A stretch of DNA of 8,169 nt, taken from assembly GCA_003451935.1 (NCBI GenBank), contig DMJA01000035.1:1-8169 (forward strand), in the 5' to 3' direction. This stretch comes from Verrucomicrobiota bacterium. Its GTDB lineage: Bacteria > Verrucomicrobiota > Kiritimatiellia > CAIQIC01 > Lenti-01. A program made the position numbers and the translations under genes. Positions 1 through 5,998 of the stretch are shown here, piece after piece; position 1 is the stretch's first letter; every line of letters starts with the position of its first letter. Below the pieces are notes generated by a model, which was not told the DNA's origin, did no database searches, and was given only the letters and a program-made list of their open reading frames with translations.

Positions 1-63
1 CCCAAAAACCGGGGATGGTCCTGCGTTGTGCTTCGCCGCGATGCCGCGCATGCCGGGCGGCGC

Positions 64-93
64 TTGACACGTCCGGTCCGGTTTGCCAGTCTG
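64..93 (+). promoter_or_regulatory. Promoter-like element upstream of the SDR gene (copy 1 of a shared motif)
   Basis: TTGACA at 64-69 matches the sigma70 -35 consensus exactly. After a 17-nt spacer the hexamer at 87-92 is CAGTCT, a poor -10 (only A2 and T6 agree). The block 77-93 (TCCGGTTTGCCAGTCTG) recurs exactly at 1550-1566, where a TTTACT hexamer sits at the same distance upstream, so the two-part arrangement is unlikely to be chance. Calling it a promoter is inference; an operator for a shared regulator is the alternative. A start near position 99 would give the SDR mRNA a leader of about 70 nt. Confidence 0.45.
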
Positions 94-126
94 TTTTCCC
101 GTGGAATCGCTCCATCGGGCTGGTTT

Positions 127-140
127 GGCGGATGTCCGCC
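127..140 (+). promoter_or_regulatory. Small hairpin in the SDR leader
   Basis: GGCGG (127-131) and CCGCC (136-140) form a perfect 5-bp GC stem around an ATGT loop. As DNA it is a 14-bp near-palindrome, GGCGGA-TG-TCCGCC. It ends 30 nt before the SDR start codon and is followed by a short pyrimidine run. It could be an operator, a leader hairpin or a weak terminator for an upstream gene; nothing in the sequence decides between these. Confidence 0.25.
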
Positions 141-170
141 CGGCCTTCTTCCGGGTGATATCCCGAACAC

Positions 171-887
171 ATGAAAAAAATCGCATTGGTGACGGGTGGC
201 GGCAGCGGAATCGGGAGGGCCATCGCGCTGGGATTGGCCCTGTTGGGCAGCGAGGTGTTTTTGGGCGGCCGCGACGAGCGCCGGCTCCAGGTGGTGGCAG
301 ATGAAATCGCGCGCCAGGGCGGACGGGCCTGGCCTTGCGCCGGGGATCTGGCGGACGACGCGCAGTTGCGGAAGCTGGCGCAACGGGTGCTCGACGAGGG
401 CGGGGGAATCGACGTGCTCGTGAACTGCGCGGGCTCCTTCAAGATGGGGTCATGGGAATCGGAACCCGTGGAGGATTTGGACGAGTTGTACCGGATCACC
501 CTGCGCGCTCCGTACCAGCTCACCCAGCTTCTGCTGCCCGCCCTGAAGGCGCGCACCGGTCAGGTGGTGTTCATCAATTCCTCCGCCGCCTTGATGGCCG
601 GGGCCAAATGGGGGGCCTACTCTGCCATGAAGGCCGGCCTTAAATCGCTGGCCGACAGCCTGCGGGCCGAGGTGAATTCCTCCGGCGTGCGCGTGGTCAG
701 CGTGTTTCCCGGCCGGACGGCCACGCCCATGCAGGAGCGCATCTTCGGCCTGGAGAACCGTCCCTACAGCCGCGAGAACCTGATCCAGCCCGAAGATGTG
801 GCCCGCATGGTGGTCGCGGCCCTGGAACTTCCGCACACGGCGGAGGTCACGGATATCTTCGTGCGCCCGACGAAGAAGCTCGCCTGA
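171..887 (+). CDS. SDR family NAD(P)-dependent oxidoreductase (classical SDR)
   Basis: A 238-residue classical short-chain dehydrogenase/reductase, about the usual length for a single Rossmann-fold FabG-like protein; cytosolic. Visible motifs are the dinucleotide loop TGGGSGIG (residues 8-15), an Arg after beta-2 (GGRDERR, residues 32-38) that suggests NADPH preference, the D59-L60 adenine-binding pair, NCAG (85-88), and the active-site Ser137/138, Tyr150 and Lys154 (YSAMK). The catalytic-tetrad Asn, usually in an N-L-R-A-P-like motif, is Thr110 here (T-L-R-A-P). The substrate cannot be read from sequence: family members reduce ketoacyl-ACP, sugars, steroids or polyols. The ATG at 171 gives the normal SDR N-terminus, but no good Shine-Dalgarno sequence precedes it. 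The gene stands apart from the sugar block and is convergent with the next gene, so a role in polysaccharide synthesis is not implied. Confidence 0.93.
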   Translation: MKKIALVTGGGSGIGRAIALGLALLGSEVFLGGRDERRLQVVADEIARQGGRAWPCAGDLADDAQLRKLAQRVLDEGGGIDVLVNCAGSFKMGSWESEPVEDLDELYRITLRAPYQLTQLLLPALKARTGQVVFINSSAALMAGAKWGAYSAMKAGLKSLADSLRAEVNSSGVRVVSVFPGRTATPMQERIFGLENRPYSRENLIQPEDVARMVVAALELPHTAEVTDIFVRPTKKLA

Positions 888-898
888 CCTTTTGATTG

Positions 899-926
899 GC
901 CGCCCGACCGCCAACGGTCAAGCGGC
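899..926. terminator. Terminator-like hairpin between convergent genes
   Basis: GCCGC (899-903) pairs with GCGGC (922-926) and GACCG (906-910) pairs with CGGTC (915-919) around a CCAA loop, with a 2x2 internal mismatch. This gives ten GC-rich base pairs in the 50-bp gap between the SDR stop (887) and the stop of the minus-strand lipoprotein (938). No clear T-tract follows on either strand, so intrinsic termination is not certain. The position suggests a shared bidirectional terminator. Confidence 0.4.
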
Positions 927-937
927 GTCGGAATTCC

Positions 938-1411
938 TCATAGATCCGTTGAAACCCGGATCCAGACCTGGGTCTGCGGCGTTTGGCCGGCGGTGACGGC
1001 CAGCACCAGTTTGTTGGAACCGACCAGTTCTCCCACCTTGTCGATGACATAATTCTGGGCGGGATTCACGGGATAGATGAGCAGTTCCTGCAGCCGCACG
1101 ACGCCCTTCGCGTCAACCGACCCCACCACCGGCACGGGCCATTGGACTGGATTGGCTGGATTCTGGACGAACCCGGCCACGACGACGCCGCCCGTCAGCG
1201 ACGACCCGTTTTGTTCCAGTTCCATGGTCTCGTGCTTGAAGGTATAGACCCCGGTGAGCGAAGCGGCGGCGTTCGTTTCCCCGGCGTCCGAGTTTGTTTC
1301 CGCCGCATCGTTCGTTTCCGGCGTGCCGTTTGAATCGCCGCTCTCGCAACCGAAGCCCCAGACCATCGCCATCCCCATCATCCACCCACATGCCCAATGC
1401 CGCATCTTCAT
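938..1411 (-). CDS. Predicted small lipoprotein of unknown function
   Basis: A 157-residue protein. The N-terminus has a short basic start (K2, R4, H5), a hydrophobic Met/Trp-rich stretch (residues 7-20) and Cys22 followed by Glu/Ser/Gly, which looks like a lipoprotein signal peptide. The lipobox is poor, reading G-F-G-C rather than L-A/S-G/A-C. Residues 23-50 are an acidic, Asn/Thr-rich linker with three ETN triplets (32-34, 38-40, 45-47). Residues 52-157 look like one small beta-rich domain with a T-G-V-Y-T-F strand and an L-E-Q-N-G-S-S-L-T-G turn, a pattern seen in several small beta-barrel lipoproteins; I cannot name a family. The start is supported by AGGAG on the minus strand (plus coordinates 1421-1425) 9 nt before the ATG, and by a sigma70-like promoter further upstream. 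It is transcribed divergently from the acyltransferase. Confidence 0.75.
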   Translation of the reverse strand: MKMRHWACGWMMGMAMVWGFGCESGDSNGTPETNDAAETNSDAGETNAAASLTGVYTFKHETMELEQNGSSLTGGVVVAGFVQNPANPVQWPVPVVGSVDAKGVVRLQELLIYPVNPAQNYVIDKVGELVGSNKLVLAVTAGQTPQTQVWIRVSTDL

Positions 1412-1453
1412 TGATCCACTCTCCTACTCGTTGAAACCTAAAGCGAGGCGGGC

Positions 1454-1482
1454 AATAAAGAGGAAGCAGGCAATGGCGTCAA
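1454..1482 (-). promoter_or_regulatory. Sigma70-like promoter for the minus-strand lipoprotein
   Basis: Read on the minus strand, TTGACG (plus 1477-1482) is followed after exactly 17 nt by TTTATT (plus 1454-1459), matching the -35 and -10 consensus at 5/6 and 4/6. The -10 lies 42 nt upstream of the ATG at 1411, leaving room for a normal leader that contains the AGGAG ribosome-binding site. It is the most conventional promoter in the window. Confidence 0.5.
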
Positions 1483-1536
1483 GAGCGGAAAAACATCGCG
1501 GGGACCCGTGGACGCCGGATCGGGCCGACATCGTGC

Positions 1537-1566
1537 TTTACTCCATCATTCCGGTTTGCCAGTCTG
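1537..1566 (+). promoter_or_regulatory. Promoter-like element upstream of the acyltransferase (copy 2 of a shared motif)
   Basis: TTTACT (1537-1542) sits 8 nt upstream of the 17-bp block 1550-1566, which is identical to 77-93; the spacing matches copy 1 exactly. With a 17-nt spacer the -10 hexamer is again CAGTCT (1560-1565). It ends 7 nt before the ATG at 1573, so transcription would begin at or next to the start codon. No Shine-Dalgarno sequence lies between the box and the ATG. A leaderless transcript is therefore plausible, although this is inference. Confidence 0.45.
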
Positions 1567-1572
1567 CCCGCC

Positions 1573-2271
1573 ATGACAACGACCCGCCCAACTGATTCCG
1601 GCGGCAGCCGTTCCTCCATCCTGGGGGGGCTGGGGGCCGCGTTCACCGCCTGGGACAAGGTCCGCGCCTTGTGCGTGCGGCAGTATCTCCTGGGCCGTTT
1701 CGGGCATGCCGGCCGGGGCGTGGCCCTGGGCGCCCGCGTCCGCGTGCATGGCGCGGGCCAGATCCAGATCGAAGACGGCGTGGTGATCGCCGACGACGTG
1801 ACGCTGCGTGCGCAGACGGCCTATCCGTGGACTTCCCCGCCGCAGGTGTTCGCGCCGGAAATGGTGTTGAAGCGCGGTTGCTTCATCAACGCCTACACGC
1901 AGATCGCCTGCGCCCGCCGCGTGGTCGTCGGCGCCGACACGATGATCGCCGAGGGTTGCTTCATCGCCGACAACAACCATGGCTATGCCGATCCCGGCCG
2001 CAGTCCGAAGGCCCAGCCGCTCGAACTGCCGGGCGAGGTCGTCATCGGGGACGATTGCTGGATTGGCGCGCACGTCTGCGTGGTTGGCAACGTCCGCATC
2101 GGCCGCCACTGCGTGGTCGGCGCCCATTCGGTTGTGACCCGGGACCTGCCGGATTTCTGCGTGGCCGTGGGCGCGCCCGCGCGCATCGTCAAGCGCTACG
2201 ATCCCGACCAGCAGGCGTGGCGTCCGGTTTCCGCGGACGAGGCGCGCGAGTGGCAAGGGAAGCGGGCCTAG
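1573..2271 (+). CDS. Acyltransferase, left-handed beta-helix (hexapeptide-repeat) family
   Basis: A 232-residue protein that resembles WbbJ/maltose-type O-acetyltransferases and probably transfers an acetyl group from acetyl-CoA to a sugar hydroxyl. Residues about 50-200 carry imperfect [LIV]-G-x(4) hexapeptide turns, for example the I-Q-I-E-D-G-V-V-I-A-D-D-V, V-V-I-G-D-D-C-W-I-G-A-H and V-R-I-G-R-H-C-V-V-G-A-H stretches, and end in the classic V-G-x-P-A-R-I-V-K. The likely catalytic His is H136 in DNNHGY. The first 25 or so residues are polar, Ser/Gly-rich and probably not part of the fold. Like other LbH enzymes it is probably a cytosolic trimer. It lies 3 nt upstream of a glycosyltransferase, which fits O-acylation of a surface glycan. 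The ATG at 1573 follows the promoter-like box directly, without a Shine-Dalgarno sequence; the true start could lie slightly further in. Confidence 0.9.
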   Translation: MTTTRPTDSGGSRSSILGGLGAAFTAWDKVRALCVRQYLLGRFGHAGRGVALGARVRVHGAGQIQIEDGVVIADDVTLRAQTAYPWTSPPQVFAPEMVLKRGCFINAYTQIACARRVVVGADTMIAEGCFIADNNHGYADPGRSPKAQPLELPGEVVIGDDCWIGAHVCVVGNVRIGRHCVVGAHSVVTRDLPDFCVAVGAPARIVKRYDPDQQAWRPVSADEAREWQGKRA

Positions 2272-2274
2272 GCC

Positions 2275-3243
2275 ATGGAAGCCGTCCGTCCGCCTTCCGT
2301 TTGGGCCGTGGTCTTGGGATACAACCATCCGGAAGACACGATCGAGTGCCTGCAAAGCCTGGGGCGGGTGGAATACGAGCCGCTCACGATCCTCTACGTG
2401 GACAACGGAAGCGAACCCGCCAACTGCGAACAAGTCCTGCAGGCGGTGCCTCGCTGCGGGGTCCTGCGCCTGGATCCCAACGCCGGCGTCGCGGGCGGCC
2501 TGAACGCCGGCATCCGCCATGCCTTCGCGCACGGGGCCGATTTCGTCATCATCCACAACAACGACACCGCGGTCGATCCGCCGTTCGTCCGGCATCTGGT
2601 CGCGGCGGCCCTTGCGCATCCGGATGCCGGCATGCTGGTGCCCAAGATCTATTACTACGACCATCCGGACACCATCTGGTCGGCCGGCTCGGTGTTCCGC
2701 CGTTTTCCTCCGGTGATCACCATGCGCAAGACGCGGCAGGCGGACGACGGGCGTTTCGACCAACCGCAGGATCTCGACTACGCCACGTTCTGCATCGTCA
2801 TGTTCAGCCGAGCCCTGATGGAAAAGGCCGGGTTGCTCGATGCGGACTACCATTTCCTCTACGAGGACTACGACCTGTGCCTGCGGGCGCGCGAAGCGGG
2901 CTTCCGGATCCGGTACGTGCCCGGGGCGCACGTCCGGCACAAGATTTCCAAGACGACCGGGGCGGGCACGCCCAATCCGAAGTTCTGGCACACCTACGGC
3001 CGCAGCGAATCCGTTTTCCGGAGGAAATTCCGCCGATACCGCTGGCTGACGGGCTGGACCCACGCGCTGTACGTCGTGCTGCGGTTTGTGTATGAGGGAA
3101 ACCGCTACGGGGTGAAGCCCTACATCGCCGGCTGGCGCCAAGGGGCGCGGGACCCGATCCATCCGCCGCCGCGGCTTGAAGATCCCGAGCCGGCGCACGG
3201 CCAGGTCCTGCGCGCGCCCGAAATGGGCGGAATGGGCGCTTGA
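2275..3243 (+). CDS. Glycosyltransferase family 2, rhamnosyltransferase-like
   Basis: A 322-residue GT-A fold glycosyltransferase of the inverting GT2 type (WbbL/RfbN-like), expected to transfer an NDP-sugar to a lipid-linked glycan at the cytoplasmic face of the membrane. Visible motifs are V-V-L-G-Y-N (residues 12-17), VDNGS (42-46), N-x-G-x-A-G-G-L-N-x-G (69-79), the NNDT metal/nucleotide motif (95-98) in place of DxD, and the acceptor-side E197-D198 in FLYEDYDLCLR, where the catalytic base is expected. No strong transmembrane segment is seen. The C-terminus after about residue 290 is a Pro-rich tail. It starts 3 nt after the acyltransferase stop and probably shares its transcript. The sugar donor cannot be assigned from sequence. 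Confidence 0.93.
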   Translation: MEAVRPPSVWAVVLGYNHPEDTIECLQSLGRVEYEPLTILYVDNGSEPANCEQVLQAVPRCGVLRLDPNAGVAGGLNAGIRHAFAHGADFVIIHNNDTAVDPPFVRHLVAAALAHPDAGMLVPKIYYYDHPDTIWSAGSVFRRFPPVITMRKTRQADDGRFDQPQDLDYATFCIVMFSRALMEKAGLLDADYHFLYEDYDLCLRAREAGFRIRYVPGAHVRHKISKTTGAGTPNPKFWHTYGRSESVFRRKFRRYRWLTGWTHALYVVLRFVYEGNRYGVKPYIAGWRQGARDPIHPPPRLEDPEPAHGQVLRAPEMGGMGA

Positions 3244-3268
3244 CCCCAGTCCGCCATACAGTTAAAAG
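3240..3268 (+). promoter_or_regulatory. Possible promoter abutting the second lipoprotein gene
   Basis: TTGACC (3240-3245) overlaps the glycosyltransferase stop and is followed after 17 nt by TAAAAG (3263-3268), a 4/6 match to the -10 consensus. The -10 ends only 6 nt before the ATG at 3275. An AAGG at 3266-3269 can serve as a ribosome-binding site for readthrough mRNA, so the gene may simply be part of the upstream operon. Weak evidence. Confidence 0.25.
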
Positions 3269-3274
3269 GCAACC

Positions 3275-3913
3275 ATGAACAACATACGCCGACTGTTTGC
3301 GCGGACGCCTCTTCTGGCGGCAGGGCTGCTGGTCCTCTCCTTCTTCGCGGCCGGCTGCGAATTCGAAGGGCTCTCCTCCGCCGAGGGAATGGACGACTCG
3401 GTCATTTCCGTCGCCGCGCTGAACGGCGAGACCCCCAACCCTCAACCGGTGCCGGCCGCAGTTCCGGAAGCCGATGAAGGGGAGTCCACTTCCGAAACGA
3501 CGACGACCACCACCAGGGAAATCCCCGTCACGGCCCCGGTTCCGGTGTCTGCACCGGCGCCAGCGCCTGCGCCGGCGCCGCCCGTGGCGACCAGCCCTTC
3601 CAGCTATGCTCCCGGGCGGGTCGTGATTCCCGCGGAATTCCTGGCGCACGGCGCCATGACCGAACTCCGGTTCCAGCATTGTTCGGTGGCCAACGGGTTG
3701 ATGGTGAAGCTGTCCAGCACCGTTTACAGCATCGCGCCACCCACGCATGAGATTTGGTTGCGAACCAGCGGGACCGCGATCGGCACCAAGGCCAAGTTCG
3801 CGGACGGGGCGGTTTTCGACGGGTATGTCCATGACTATCGCGCCAGTTATTCCATGCCCATTCAAAGTGTTGGCGCCACCAGCGGTCGCGCATTCTGGGT
3901 GCGGATGAAATAA
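3275..3913 (+). CDS. Predicted lipoprotein with Thr/Pro/Ala-rich linker, unknown function
   Basis: A 212-residue protein. Residues 1-27 form a good lipoprotein signal peptide: a basic start (R5, R6, R10), a hydrophobic core (12-26) and an A-A-G-C lipobox with Cys28. Residues 29-74 are acidic and polar. A run of six Thr (75-80) is followed by a Pro-Ala linker (84-104, with repeated A-P pairs), typical of an extended tether. Residues 112-212 look like a compact beta-rich domain containing one Cys (C136) and ending in R-A-F-W-V-R-M-K. I do not recognise a family. AAGG (3266-3269) lies 5 nt before the ATG. The gene sits between the glycosyltransferase (31-nt gap) and rfbF (73-nt gap) on the same strand, so it may be co-transcribed with the glycan genes, perhaps as an envelope-anchored accessory factor; that role is a guess. 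Confidence 0.78.
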   Translation: MNNIRRLFARTPLLAAGLLVLSFFAAGCEFEGLSSAEGMDDSVISVAALNGETPNPQPVPAAVPEADEGESTSETTTTTTREIPVTAPVPVSAPAPAPAPAPPVATSPSSYAPGRVVIPAEFLAHGAMTELRFQHCSVANGLMVKLSSTVYSIAPPTHEIWLRTSGTAIGTKAKFADGAVFDGYVHDYRASYSMPIQSVGATSGRAFWVRMK

Positions 3914-3986
3914 GGCCGCCGCCGGGCACCGGACGCCTTTGGCCGCGCGCCCATCCATCGGCCCGAGGCGCCCAGGAGAGCAAGGT

Positions 3987-4763
3987 ATGAAAGCGGTGAT
4001 TTTGGCGGGCGGGTTTGGAACCCGCCTGAGCGAGGAGACGACCCTGCGGCCCAAGCCGATGGTGGAGATCGGCGGGATGCCGATCCTCTGGCACATCATG
4101 AAGATCTATGCGGCCCACGGCATCGACGATTTCGTGATTTGCTGCGGCTACAAGGGCTATGTCATCAAGGAATACTTCGCGAACTACTTCCTGCACAATT
4201 CGGACATCACCTTCGACCTGCAGCACAACCGGATGACCGTGCACCAGCACAAGGCCGAACCGTGGAAGGTCACGCTGGTGGACACGGGCGAAGGCAGCGG
4301 GACCGGCGGGCGGTTGAAGCGGGTCCGGGCCCATCTCGGCGACGGGACCTTCTGCTTCACCTATGGCGACGGCCTGAGCAACGTGGACATCCGCCGAGCC
4401 ATCGCCTTCCACCGCGAACAAAAGGCGCTGGCGACCATGACCGCGGTCCAGCCGCCGGTCCGGTTCGGAACGTTCAATTTTGTCGAAGGCCAAAACAGAA
4501 TCGCGAGTTTCCGCGAGAAGCCGAACGGCGACGGGGCCTGGATCAATGGCGGGTTCTTCGTGCTCGAACCCGCAGTGCTGGATTACATCGCGGAAGACGC
4601 CACCTTCTGGGAGGCCGAGCCCATGGAACGGCTGGCGCGGGAGGGCCAGCTGGTGGCGTACAAGCACGACGGGTTCTGGCAGTGCATGGATCACCTGAAG
4701 GACAAGATTGATCTGGACCGGATGTGGAACGAAGGCCGCGCGCCTTGGAAAGTTTGGGAGTAA
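3987..4763 (+). CDS. rfbF: Glucose-1-phosphate cytidylyltransferase
   Basis: A 258-residue enzyme that converts CTP and alpha-D-glucose 1-phosphate to CDP-glucose and pyrophosphate, the first step of CDP-deoxyhexose synthesis. It agrees closely, from first to last residue, with the Salmonella RfbF sequence as I recall it (about 257 residues). Visible are the nucleotidyltransferase signature GGFGTRL (residues 8-14), the RPKPMVEIGG motif with Lys23, the cytidylyltransferase-typical GYKGYVIKEYFANYFLH stretch, TGGRLKR, the metal-binding Asp128 in YGDG, EKPNGDGAWINGGFFVL, and Asp235 in MDHLKDK. The ATG at 3987 is preferred over upstream in-frame possibilities because AGGAG (3974-3978) lies 8 nt before it and the protein then begins exactly where RfbF homologues do. 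It heads the block of C-methyltransferase, epimerase and DUF4910 genes; the next ATG is 5 nt after its stop. Confidence 0.96.
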   Translation: MKAVILAGGFGTRLSEETTLRPKPMVEIGGMPILWHIMKIYAAHGIDDFVICCGYKGYVIKEYFANYFLHNSDITFDLQHNRMTVHQHKAEPWKVTLVDTGEGSGTGGRLKRVRAHLGDGTFCFTYGDGLSNVDIRRAIAFHREQKALATMTAVQPPVRFGTFNFVEGQNRIASFREKPNGDGAWINGGFFVLEPAVLDYIAEDATFWEAEPMERLAREGQLVAYKHDGFWQCMDHLKDKIDLDRMWNEGRAPWKVWE

Positions 4764-4768
4764 CCGCC

Positions 4769-5998
4769 ATGCTGACTTGCCGATTCTGCGGAACGGGATT
4801 GACGCGCACGTTCGTGGACCTGGGCTGCTCGCCCATCGCCAACGAATTCATCAAGACCGAGGCCCTGTCCAGGATGGAGCCGTTTTTCCCCTTGCGTGCT
4901 TTCGTTTGCGAGAAGTGCCTCCTGGTCCAGATCCCTCCCGAGCAGACGCCGCAGAATCTGTTCAACGCCGAATATCCCTATTTTTCCTCCTTCTCCGACT
5001 CGTGGCTGGCCCACGCGAAAAAATACGCGGCGATGGCGGTCCAGCGTTTCGGGCTTGGCGCCGGCCACCGCGTGGTCGAAGTGGCCAGCAACGACGGCTA
5101 TCTGCTGCAGTACTTCAAGGCGGCCGGCATCCCCGTGCTCGGCATCGAGCCGGCCACCAATTGCGCCGAGGCCGCCATCGCCAAGGGCATCCCCACGGAA
5201 ATCCGCTTCTTCGGCAACCTGTCCGCCCGCGCGCTTGCTGCGGATTATCCCGCCGACCTCATGGTGGCCAACAACGTGCTCGCCCATGTGCCGGACATCA
5301 ACGACTTCGTCGAGGGCTTCCGGATCCTGCTGAAGCCGGAGGGCGTGGCCACCTTCGAATTTCCCCACCTGCTGAATCTCATCCAGCGGAACGAATTCGA
5401 CACCATCTACCACGAGCACTATTCGTATCTCTCCCTGCACGCCACGCGGCAGGTCTTCGCCGCCCACGACCTGACCGTCTTCGACGTGGAGGAACTCGCC
5501 AGCCACGGCGGCTCGCTGCGGCTCTTCGTGCGCCACACGGCCAACGAAAAACTGTCTGTCACTCCCAACGTGGCGCGTGTCACGGCCAAGGAGGAACAGG
5601 CTGGCCTCACGCGGATCGACGGCTATCTCGGCTTCGAGCCCAAGGTGCAGAAGGTCAAGCGCGACCTGCTCAAGTTCCTGATCGCCGCGAAGGAGGAGGG
5701 CAAAGTGGTGGCCGGCTATGGCGCGCCCGCCAAGGGCAACACCCTGCTGAACTATTGCGGCGTCCGCACCGACCTGCTCGCCTTCACCGTGGACCGCAGC
5801 CCCTACAAGCACGGGAAATACCTGCCGGGCACCCACATCCCGATCTACCCGCCGGAAAAAATCATGGAAGCCCGGCCGGATTATGTGCTGATCCTGCCGT
5901 GGAACCTGAAGACGGAAATCATGGAGCAGATGAAGGCCGTGCGCGAGTGGGGCTGCCGCTTCGTCGTCCCCATCCCCGAGCTGAAGGTCATTCCGTGA
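4769..5998 (+). CDS. NDP-hexose C-methyltransferase (class I SAM-dependent)
   Basis: A 409-residue, three-part sugar C-methyltransferase of the TylC3/NovU/EvaC type. The N-terminal domain carries a zinc site from Cys4, Cys7, Cys47 and Cys50 (CRFC and CEKC). The central SAM-binding domain has V-V-E-V-A-S-N-D-G-Y-L-L (102-113) and G-I-E-P-A (125-129). The C-terminal domain contains G-Y-G-A-P-A-K-G-N-T-L-L. The Y-H-E-H-Y-S motif supplies Glu216 and His217, matching the Glu-His pair implicated in catalysis in TylC3, and a Tyr lies in the YFSSFS segment (71-76). Such enzymes methylate a carbon next to the keto group of an NDP-4-keto-deoxyhexose; beside rfbF the substrate is probably CDP-linked (inference). 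C-3 versus C-5 specificity cannot be read here. The ATG at 4769 has GGGAG (4756-4760) 8 nt upstream. The stop overlaps the next start codon by 4 nt. Confidence 0.93.
   Translation: MLTCRFCGTGLTRTFVDLGCSPIANEFIKTEALSRMEPFFPLRAFVCEKCLLVQIPPEQTPQNLFNAEYPYFSSFSDSWLAHAKKYAAMAVQRFGLGAGHRVVEVASNDGYLLQYFKAAGIPVLGIEPATNCAEAAIAKGIPTEIRFFGNLSARALAADYPADLMVANNVLAHVPDINDFVEGFRILLKPEGVATFEFPHLLNLIQRNEFDTIYHEHYSYLSLHATRQVFAAHDLTVFDVEELASHGGSLRLFVRHTANEKLSVTPNVARVTAKEEQAGLTRIDGYLGFEPKVQKVKRDLLKFLIAAKEEGKVVAGYGAPAKGNTLLNYCGVRTDLLAFTVDRSPYKHGKYLPGTHIPIYPPEKIMEARPDYVLILPWNLKTEIMEQMKAVREWGCRFVVPIPELKVIP

Noticed and set aside
73..86. Sigma54 promoter (GG-N10-GC) in the repeated box
   Set aside because: With GC at 85-86 the required GG would be at 73-74, which reads CC.
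83..304. Possible small leaderless gene from the TTG at 83 or the GTG at 101, just after the promoter-like box
   Set aside because: It overlaps the SDR coding region in another frame, has no motif and is Arg-rich like other shadow frames.
1671..3095. 474-codon plus-strand open frame in another phase
   Set aside because: It is Arg/Pro/Gly-rich out-of-frame translation of the acyltransferase and glycosyltransferase genes.
1546..3198. 550-codon open frame on the minus strand across the acyltransferase and glycosyltransferase genes
   Set aside because: The opposite strand encodes two well-recognised families over the same span. The minus frame is rich in Arg/His/Asp/Gly, has no recognisable motif and is the expected antisense shadow in GC-rich DNA.
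3548..3590. GC-rich tandem repeat (CCGGCGCC-like units)
   Set aside because: It is the coding sequence of the Ala-Pro linker in the lipoprotein, with imperfect units, and not a separate repeat element.
2804..5836. Long minus-strand open frames (2804-4099, 3528-4694, 4691-5836) under the lipoprotein, rfbF and methyltransferase genes
   Set aside because: They are antisense to recognised genes, have low-complexity composition and no domain motifs.
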